Assembly (NCBI GenBank): GCA_963921825.1
Contig: OY997588.1
Coordinates: 156,303,618-156,367,617, forward strand
Source: Erodium maritimum
Taxonomy: Eukaryota; Streptophyta; Magnoliopsida; Geraniales; Geraniaceae
Direction: 5' to 3'
Length of the DNA stretch: 64,000 nt
The notes beneath the pieces are model-generated. The model was given only the letters and a program-made list of their open reading frames with translations. It ran no database searches and was not told the origin of the DNA. Below, piece after piece: positions 55,859 to 64,000 of the stretch. The stretch's first letter is position 1. Each line of letters starts with the position of its first letter. The position numbers were made by a program, and so were the translations under genes.

Positions 55859-57116
55859 CTATCCAAGGAAGTGCCAGTGAAGCGCCGGTGACTGATCAAC
55901 GGAGTAAACATTACAGAACTCGCCGGAATTAAACAAAACCTCCTCCTCCATCTTCACGATACGATGCTCCGCCGCCGGAACCAGCATCATATCCGGCAAC
56001 TGAAACCAATCCGCCACCGCCTCTTGCTGGCCGGCGAAATTCAGAAAACCCATCTCAGGCGGCGGCGACATTGACAGTACATGTAGTTGGGAGTTATATA
56101 CGACGTCGTTTGCTAACACCCCATTGGAGTCGCTCTCCGGCGATCCATTACCTCTGAAACCGCCGTCACAGGCGGAGTCCGGCACCAGCCGCAACTTCTT
56201 TTTCAGCTCGTCAAGCTTCGAATTCAAAATCAATTATCAGTAATCATGTTCTCGAATAAACTAAAGGGATAACGTTGAATTATAACGGTCATAGAAAAAT
56301 TGTTCCATCTTCTGTCACAGATCCTAACATAAAGATGGTACAAGTTTACAAAATACCATTTTTATGTTACTTTCTGTAATACTACATCTGTGTTGGGATC
56401 TGTGACAAAAAGATAGAACGCAATTAAAATCTGCAAATGACATTTTTGAGATAGTTAGGATTCAGCGATTTCCTGACATTAAAATTGAATCGGAAATGAG
56501 TAACTGCAACGTACCTCTTGGGACAGAGATTTGTTCTCCTGCTGCAGAGCACCGAAATCGAGGTTGAGAGAGTCGTAATCGGCTTTGAGGAGCCGGAAGT
56601 CTTTCTCGAGCTGCTTGGTCCGCCGCCGTGCACGGCGGTTCTGGAACCAGATAGCGACCTGCCGCGGCTGCAACCCGAGCTCCGCCGCCAGTTTCGCCTT
56701 CCTGTCGGGCTCCAGCTTGTTATCGAGCTCGAAGTACCTCTCCAATCCCCTGACCTGCTCGGTGCTCAGCCGCCGCTTCCTCGCCGGACCGGTACCGGTC
56801 TCTCCGGCGCAGTCCTCGCTCTCTAAGCTGTCCAGCATTGCCTGGAACTCCTCGCTGTACCCGCCGCCGCCGCCGCCGCTGCTCCTCCGGCTCCGCCGCT
56901 CCTCTGCATCGGAAAAGTTGTCATTTCTGATACCCTTTTGAGAATCGAGAGAAACCCAGAAAGAAAATCCGAGAATTGTTCATGATTGGTTCAAAATTTT
57001 CAAAATTGAGTGTTTTAAAAGTTTGTGTTTTGGTGTTGTTTGTTTTTACCTTTGGATGAGGAAATGGAGACGAGAGCTTCCAGAGAATCTGAGCCGTTGA
57101 ACTGTTGCTGCTGCAT
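55859..57116 (-). CDS. Class I HD-Zip transcription factor (270 aa, 3 exons)
   Basis: Exons (complement): 57050-57116, 56515-56903, 55859-56215; GT-AG; frame consistent. The order is a short N-terminus ([11 protein letters not shown]), an acidic stretch, the homeodomain from [11 protein letters not shown] through [16 protein letters not shown], a directly adjacent leucine zipper ([20 protein letters not shown], then [20 protein letters not shown]), and a C-terminal end with the short aromatic motif SPALHWHF that resembles the AHA-type activation end. It should bind CAATNATTG-type sites as a dimer in the nucleus. The N-terminus (SSDSLGALISI-like) and end place it nearest the ATHB5/6/16 clade, whose members act in ABA and light responses (family knowledge). 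It is odd in having Arg-Arg where nearly all class I proteins have Trp-Lys in RRARWK. Confidence 0.95.
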
Positions 57117-57261
57117 AATTGCAGGATAGATCTCGTTCGTTGGTTTTTTTTCTTCTTGTGCTGTTCTTCCCCAAAATCTGAAAACTAGGGTTTTTATTTG
57201 TGTGAGGGTTCAGAGTTGTGGAGGAAGAAGATGAAGTAAGAACTGGATGGGTATTGAACAC
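57046..57261 (-). other. Upstream ORF overlapping the HD-Zip start
   Basis: A 71-codon frame starts at 57261 and runs past the HD-Zip ATG (57116) in another frame. A TATA-like TATAAAAAT on the minus strand at 57333-57341 would place transcription start near 57305, so the uORF would be inside the leader. Whether it is translated is unknown. Confidence 0.45.
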
Positions 57262-57332
57262 GTAGAGGAGAGAGAAAGATTTGTCTGTTGACTATAATGC
57301 GAGAGAAGGTGTTAAAGTGAACAGAGACATGG

Positions 57333-57341
57333 ATTTTTATA
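57333..57341 (-). promoter_or_regulatory. TATA box of the HD-Zip gene
   Basis: TATAAAAAT on the minus strand lies about 217 bp upstream of the coding start, at a reasonable distance for the CT-rich leader that follows. Confidence 0.5.
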
Positions 57342-57344
57342 CGC

Positions 57345-57949
57345 TAAACGTTGCTTCCCCAACTTGTTATTTTGGGAGGCTAGTCGGTTCGAGCGTTAAA
57401 TTTTCATCGTATTTATCTGATTGTTCATGTTCGTCTATTTCGGTATCTTTCTTATATGTTCGTTTATTTAGTCAGAAACATTAACCAAAATCAAGTTAAA
57501 AAACACTGCTACACCCGAACACACGTATTGTTAAATGAATCAGTGGGTTCAATCCTGCTCCATTCAGTTTCGAAAACAATCGACAACGTGAATGGTTTCA
57601 CGATCAATCAGCTCTGCAATGTAGAATCATGATTCATGAGTGATCACTTATCGATTGACTTGTATTAAGTAGACAATCGACTCTTGTTGTGACTACTATA
57701 AATTCGATCCATATATTAATTTACAATATGTATTTATATCACTTTTATCTTTCATAATCTCGTATTTTAAAGTGCATATAATAGGAGTTAATTATTAGAA
57801 AGTACATAAGGTATTGTTCACTTGTGAAAAACTACATTATGTATTATTCATGCTTTAAACTATTTTTATGCAATGTCCACGTCCCTAATTTTAACATAAT
57901 ATTGGATTTGGCTTGAGTCCAATTACCAATCCAGTTGTGATCGTTGACG
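57345..57949. other. Intergenic, nothing seen
   Basis: AT-rich sequence upstream of the HD-Zip gene without a supported gene or element. Confidence 0.45.
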
Positions 57950-58645
57950 TGATTGCAAAGCGCGGTGATGGAATTCAGACAAGGCTGGTGCATCTGCGTG
58001 TGGTCAAGACGTGATTCCTTATGTTATTGGGTCCGGGCTGGCTTGTGTGGGCCGGCTGAGTACAATCCTAAAGGTTGGTCAAAGTCCAGTTTTAGACTCA
58101 GCTTTTGTTTTAGGTACCAAAGTCGTTGGGCCTTTAAAGCCATCTATTGGGGGTGGGTCGTTAAAGTCTCTTGAGTTAGGTGGTCGTTCGGGGGACAAAG
58201 GTAGTCTTTAGAAGGATGCCCTCCTCAATCCCCCGAATTTTAAGGGTCGACAGTCGAAACGTCAAAATCGGCCTCTCAAGTTTTTAGCAGATTATTTTAC
58301 TGATGAAATCAAGCCAAGAGCTCGTTCTTTGAGGCATGAGAGAATTATAAATTATGTGTAAGCTTGGAAGCAGATTGCACTAGCTCGAAAAGCTCATTTA
58401 TCTCATTTTGTTCAGCCAGCTCCTGCAAAGGTTTTCAACGATCTGAACTTGACTTCGGATGGTGAATAGTGGGTCACTGATGAGGGTTGATCTTTTCATC
58501 TGTGATCGCCTTTTCGTTTATTGTTCCGGGTTTTGTTCCAGCAACTTCTTTTGAGAGCTTCTTTGTAATGGTTGTTTTTGGGTTCGATCATTCTTGGATC
58601 TTATCTTTTTCTAATAAAAAAATCCGAGCTTATAAAAAAAACGAT
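57950..58645 (+). mobile_element. LINE-like remnant
   Basis: Broken frames read RPLKFLADYFTDEIKPRARS with stops, then a G/T-rich 3' region, then CTAATAAAAAAATCCGAGCT and an A-run. The structure parallels the LINE-like remnant at 4995-5688. No domain was identified with certainty. Confidence 0.35.
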
Positions 58646-59289
58646 TATGATAAAAAGACAATATAGTCCAAAAACATAGACGGCACATGATGTATCGCAA
58701 ATAAAAATACACACTAGTTTTTAACACTTAATTAACCCATTTTATAAATAAATTTCAATATAAAACACTCATTTCGTATGATACATTCCAATGCTCCATA
58801 TGTGGCACCATCAACACTAACAATTTATTTTATTATGAGCAGTGTTGTTTCGGTAAATTAGGCACCAAGTTGTCATAGCTAGCCCAACATTGTGATTTGT
58901 GACAATACAATGTCACATAAAACTTTATGTTATAACAAATATAACGTGAGATATTTAAAAACATGCAACAAAATATCCATGTGTGCATGCATGTACGCAA
59001 AAACGTTGTCAAAGTAAATGCTCCCCTACGTGGTGGTGCACTGTATGTTGACTACGTACTCAACCGAGGTTTCGAATACGAAATGATTGTACACTCCTTT
59101 TTCTATATATGTGCTTTGCCTTGTCGTCTCCGACATGTCTTTGCGTGTCCGAACATACTAAATAATATTGCTACAATAATTTGATATACACACCCGTAAT
59201 GTACATATTATTTAGAATGAAGTTTCTGTTATCATTGGTCTCAGGTTATTCGATCTATGATATCCATGATTCATTTTGATGATATTAAC
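58646..59289. other. Intergenic, nothing seen
   Basis: AT-rich sequence. The frame 58963-59184 has no recognisable domain. Confidence 0.45.
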
Positions 59290-60499
59290 GGTTGAGGCGT
59301 GTATTTACATCGAAAGTGTATGAATAAATTGACCTATTAATATGTATTTCGGTGCCTCCACTCATTGGAGCAGACGTTGCTAACGATGTACGTCTTGAAT
59401 CACGAATCACGATTCGCGAACCACTAAATCGCGTATCGATATTTGGTACACGAACCGAGACTCACAATTGTGACTCGTTGGTTTGTGAATCACGGTTCGA
59501 GCCCAGCCAATCACACGTTGACACCTGGCCATGTAGGGAAAAAAATTCGGACCGTTTCTCCAACGGTCCGAAACGACTATTTTTTTAATTAAACTAAATA
59601 CCAAATAAATAAATTTTCCCACCTATAAATACCCCTTAATTACCTCATTCATCAAACCACCAATATTTTTCTCCACCAGATTAGACACCACCTGAACGAT
59701 GGCATCAAGGAGGGCCCATGTCCTACCGACAACGCTTGAACCTTCGACTCAGTGTCACAAATGATCTGACTCACCGGCAACTCCAAGATGACCTTGTTGA
59801 GCACATATGAGATCGGTTTGAAGCGACTTACCACTCAAACGACGAGTGAGATGATCCATCTATGCACCAATTGTCATGTCAATTAAATTTAGTTATGTAT
59901 TATTCGGGGAGTAATAAAAGTTCAAGTTTAATTTCATTTTCATTCATTTATTTTTTATTAATTCATTTTTCATTTTATTTTAAAAAATATCAATTAATTC
60001 TATCAATTTTATTTAGTATTTACTGTTTTAAATTGAAATTTAATAAATTTAGCAAAAAAATAATTAATTATCCACTCAACATCCACTCAGCATCCCTGCA
60101 AATCATGAGTCTCACACTGTGGAACACAACTCAGTTTAAGAGGCGCACATCACAAGTCAGTACAATTACCACATGATCCCTAAATCATAATCCTCGCATG
60201 TGAGTCCCTCACTGTACATGCTCTTAGTTCGAGCTTTTGAGTTGGATTGAACTTTTATATGGTATCAGAGCTAGTTCGGCTTAAGACATGTTTGTCACCT
60301 CCACCCTGTGGTCACCGATCCATATGCAGATATCCAGTCCTGCTGTGGTCGACATGTAGATGTCCAGTCTTACATGTGAGGGGGAGTGTTGAAGTGTGTA
60401 TCCCACATCGAAAGTGTGTGCATAATATTGACCACTTAATATACATCTTAGTGTCTCCACTTATTAGTTCGAGCTTTTGGGTTGGATTGAGCGTTTGCA
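59290..60499 (+). mobile_element. TRIM-type LTR element, left LTR interrupted
   Basis: The right LTR (60387-60499, 113 bp) begins TGTTGAAGTGTGTATCCCAC and ends TTTGCA. The left LTR is split: 59290-59367 plus 60224-60259. A primer-binding site TGGTATCAGAGC, complementary to the 3' end of initiator tRNA-Met, follows the left LTR at 60260-60271. A purine tract GGGGGAG precedes the right LTR. Flanks are TTAAC (59285) and TTGAC (60500), a near-match 5-bp duplication. The internal region is only about 115 bp and non-coding, as in terminal-repeat retrotransposons in miniature. Confidence 0.8.
59368..60223. mobile_element. Harbinger-like insertion inside the TRIM left LTR
   Basis: Comparison with the right LTR shows that 856 bp interrupt the left LTR exactly. 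The ends are GAGCAGACGTTGC and CACTGTACATGCTC, flanked by TTG and TTA (expected TTA duplication). A broken + frame near 59755-59830 reads NDLTHRQLQDDLVEHI, then a stop, then DRFEA, resembling the C-terminus of plant PIF/Harbinger transposases. Confidence 0.6.
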
Positions 60500-62560
60500 T
60501 TGACCTCCATTACTTTCGACATTAGGGGTTTATCGACGTCCGACCTCCGCTCCAGAGTCTAGTCACATAGAAACTACATACGGAAATGTTATTATACCTT
60601 GGAACCACCTAAGTCTGTTTATCTAGAAAAAATATTTATAAATGTACTTTTTATTTCAATTTTTAAAATCATTATACATTCATTTTCTATATTATTTGAT
60701 TTAATTAATTAATTAATTAAATACAGATTCATGCATAAACAAAATTGATAAACAACCGAGAAAATATGCTCGAAACAAAACTCTATTATACAAGTTCTTA
60801 GAATTAATATGATTGGCAAAGATATTGAATTTTAATGTGTTATTTGTTTTTTTAGCATAATCGAATTGTTTGTTGATAATTTAATTTAATAATATACTGA
60901 AAGTGTATCCGACAAAGATAAATTGGCCACAAGTAGAGAACGAATGTTCATGATAAGCCAGTGAGCTGTCTTATTTGTTGATTTCATAATAAATACACGT
61001 TTGATATCCTCGTTTAAATGGAGAAGGACTTGGACATCCTGAATGATATAAGTGCACTGTGTGACAATATCCATGGTTTGACATGTATTGTACTAGAACG
61101 CCTATCAGAGCATTAGCCTTACAGGAGGGTCCGAAAAAGTATTTAGAGGAGTACGTTAAGCATGCAAAAACTCGGTGGTGGTGGAGAAGTGACTGGCTGG
61201 AGTCAGCCGTGACGTGGGAAGGACGAGTCTCCTCCCTAGCATCCTACGTCTTCGTAGGGACCTTCTTCAATCTTGAAGAATCACGCGTATCGCCTCAAGG
61301 CTAACCCAAAATGTATTCTAGCCATCATGTTATCACCAAAAACCACATATTAAAGAACAAATCTACATCAACACAGACTTTGATCATCCCAATTAAGATT
61401 TTGTGGGTTCAATCTCAAGACAAGGGAGATTTTATATGTTATATGTTAAAGGTATAATTAGCGAGTGATTCTACCACGGTTGGCTTGGTTTGCAAGTGGT
61501 GAGACAGCAGAAAGATTAGGACAGGATGGTTTAATAATGTAGTTTATGCTTTTGTAGCTGTCTTCGACTCCGATAAGCTGTCCGAAGGATGGTTTCAAAT
61601 TCAAAAAAGGCAATGGAAATGGAATCTCTGTGAAGACTTTTGTTATCGTCTAAATCTACGTCTAATCAATCAATCACATTAAACATGAAATTACACAAAA
61701 TCAGTGTTATTTCATAAACAGTGACATTACTGATTTTGTTTTTTTATGAAGACAAATTCAGAACACAATATCACATGGAGCATGACTAGAAATTGTTTGA
61801 AAGGCAACCTAACTTCATTCATTTATAAAAAGTAATTGAATACACTTGTTCAGGGTAAGTTCTTACGATCGAAAATATAGACCGATTCTATCGGGATTCA
61901 ATCAAAGACAGATGTATTGACATCCTAAGTCATATAAAACCAATTCTATTAGACAATATAGGAAATAAAGTTTAACATAACTGTCGGTTGTCGCACACGA
62001 TAAAACAGACACAAAGAGATAAGAGCTTTACTATGTGGTTGATTTGAACTGACAGGACAATCTGAGTTGTCACTCCTTGTGGAAGGGGACCAGGGGCTGA
62101 CCGGTATTGGTATGTGTAGTTCTCCAACCTACGATTTTATATTATACTAATTCGAATGCCTCTTACTTCCTAGAGAGGTTGTTGAGTAAACCTCGCTTGA
62201 TCATCTGGGATCTCTGTCTTATCTATGTGCGGTGTCAGGACACATGTCGAGATGGTAGTCGTCGCTAGGATCATGGTGATTGTCTACTTCTCTGTGGTCA
62301 AGGAGAAGGCGACCAAAGGCTTAGAAGAGTTTCCATACCCGACTCAGTTGTGTCTATCGCGTTGCACTGGTGGGCTACGATTGCATCACTCGCTCCCCCA
62401 TGAAAGCTAAGGTTGGAGCATAATATCGCGAGGGATAATCTGAAAGATACGTCTCGGGGAGGAGGAGGAGAACAATTGACTAGAACCGCTAGATGAGGGA
62501 TTTCAATTGTCGTTTGTGTGTGTTATCGCCTATACCCTAACAGTTCCACACAAGGATCTA
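60500..62560. other. Intergenic, no gene supported
   Basis: AT-rich to mixed sequence. The frames 61083-61304 and 62225-62410 have no domain I can name. It is probably fragmented repeat DNA. Confidence 0.4.
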
Positions 62561-64000
62561 CATATCAGGTAAGGGAGGGAGAGGCGACAAGGAGACGATG
62601 AGATCAGTAGAGAACCACCAAAAAGAAGAGGGCCACAAAGAAACCCTAGACGACGACATCATGGCGCAAGGTATGACTAAATCGGTTAATTTTTATATTC
62701 ATCTCAATATCTAATTGAAAATTCAAACCCATACGATATCTTACCAAATCTGGGTAAAAAAATGAAACTTAGTTCATCATGTTTGGGTCGAGATGACCTC
62801 TTGAATCCACTAAAAAATGTTGTTTTAAAAATATACGACCATCAAAACAATAAATATAGATTCATCGGCTAAGTGGAAAAAAATTTCTTATGTCGGATCA
62901 TCTAATTTCTCTTTCTTGTTAGGGTTTCTTTCCAGTTATTTCAGCTTTCCCCCTCCCCCATGACGACGCCATCGTCTCCTTCCACCATATTTTCTCAACC
63001 CACAATTAACTCCGCCGCCTAGCTATGACCCGACTGATGGTCTGGTCCCCATGACCCATCCCTTACGACGATAGGGTTTTCCCCCGATCCATCACCACGG
63101 TGTAGGCCGCTGGCCACACATGCCACCACCACCCACAACCTCTTGCCTACTGCTTGGGTGCTTGTCCCCGGGGGACAATGAACGAGGTGGCCTCGCCACT
63201 GGATGGGGGCTTCCCTGGAGAATCAAAATGGGGTCGACTCGAGCGGACTTTCGAAAATGGTAAACAAGCACGACTTCCCGACCACCAACCCTCTTCATAA
63301 TAGGTACCCTTGATAGCGAACAAATCTTCCCTCCTTGCCTGGATAAGCAATGGACCATGGACGACCATGGGGTCGGGGACCCTCGGGGGTATGAGAGGAT
63401 CAACCCTTAAGAGGATTCTTGCCTTCGTTGATTCAATGGGACTATCGGGAGTTGCCACTCGATCAAGGGCAGTGTAGGTCGACTCATTAGAGGGAATACG
63501 TGGTGGACGCCTTTGTCGACCCTACTCCTCTACGGTATGAGCATCGTCGGGGCACCCGACAACGGGATCTTCTCATTTGGATTCGTCTTCAGGTCGACTT
63601 CAAACCAGTATAGAGGTATCCAGAGCACCCTAATGGCGGTATGGGGATGGTCGTGGCCATGAGAGGGTCCTCCTAATAGCCCATTTAGGTCACATGAGTC
63701 CCGGCCCCCCGATCCCTTCTTTGACCGGGGAAAGAAAGGGGAGATGTTTGCAGGAACATCAACTGAGCCTCGACAAGGGGACTACAGCATGAGAGACGCT
63801 ACCCGAACCCCGACATAGGAATATGGAGCCCTCAACATGCATGAGAGAGGTAGAATGTCCTGGATGGCATGAGGCGAAGTCTGCTCATCGGCCTCGTTGG
63901 GCTTATTAGAAAGCGTAAGGACACACGGGGTGTTCTAGACGAGCCACACACAGTCCTGTTGGGCTCAGATTCTGTCCGACCCTAGTCTCTTTCTTTTTTC
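62561..64000 (-). other. GC-richer, unclassified repeat-like region
   Basis: Overlapping minus-strand frames 63092-63403 and 63147-63458 are open. Base composition resembles the LINE ORF1 region at 47-48.5 kb. I recognise no motif. It could be the 5' part of a retroelement running off the window. Confidence 0.3.

Noticed and set aside
56518..56941. Two + strand frames of 102 and 118 codons opposite the HD-Zip homeodomain
   Set aside because: Antisense shadows of the GC-rich exon 2.
63092..63458. Overlapping 103-codon minus frames as a host gene
   Set aside because: No motif, unusual composition for a host exon, and context typical of decayed retroelement DNA.

Overview
This window is nuclear DNA of a flowering plant, most likely a eudicot. 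It has intron-split genes with plant-type products, AT-rich introns and intergenic DNA, and many MITEs, non-LTR (LINE) fragments, a tRNA-derived SINE and a small LTR element. I cannot name the species. There are no tRNA, rRNA, CRISPR or prokaryotic features.

Layout. Positions 1-21.2 kb are repeat-rich. They hold the most unusual content: four copies of a tiny intronless gene at 6350, 14053, 18702 and 20724, all on the + strand. Each encodes a 23-28 residue peptide with the plan M-A-(R/K)-x-G-(P-rich)-RGGVLKRILCCF(C/F)P-(R-x-DD). Copies 2-4 share a 5' leader and TATA spacing, copies 2 and 3 share a longer promoter, and copies 3 and 4 also share downstream sequence. Orphan copies of the promoter mark lost members. 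I know no named family with this pattern, so I treat it as a candidate undescribed microprotein cluster. Around it lie at least seven copies of a dispersed module of about 220 bp, a 1.36 kb Mutator-like element with long terminal inverted repeats, and LINE remnants with repeat-bearing 3' ends.

Positions 21.8-57.3 kb hold six ordinary single-copy-type genes whose exons I reconstructed with consistent reading frames: a non-epsilon 14-3-3 protein (+), DNA polymerase epsilon subunit B (DPB2, +), cytochrome c oxidase subunit 6b (+), a plant O-fucosyltransferase family protein (-), a mitochondrial ribosomal L41-type protein (-) and a class I HD-Zip transcription factor (-). The introns are full of foldback MITEs; several have clean 9-bp target duplications. 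DPB2 carries an AT-AC and probably a second GT-AG U12-type intron. The O-fucosyltransferase has a GC-AG intron. The HD-Zip protein has Arg at a homeodomain position that is normally Trp.

Positions 57.3-64 kb have no convincing host gene. They hold a LINE-like remnant, a TRIM-type LTR element split by a Harbinger-like insertion, and GC-richer unclassified repeat sequence at the end. The six host genes belong to unrelated processes (signalling, DNA replication, respiration, Golgi glycosylation, mitochondrial translation, transcription), so I see no functional cluster among them. The peptide family is the only co-localised gene family.
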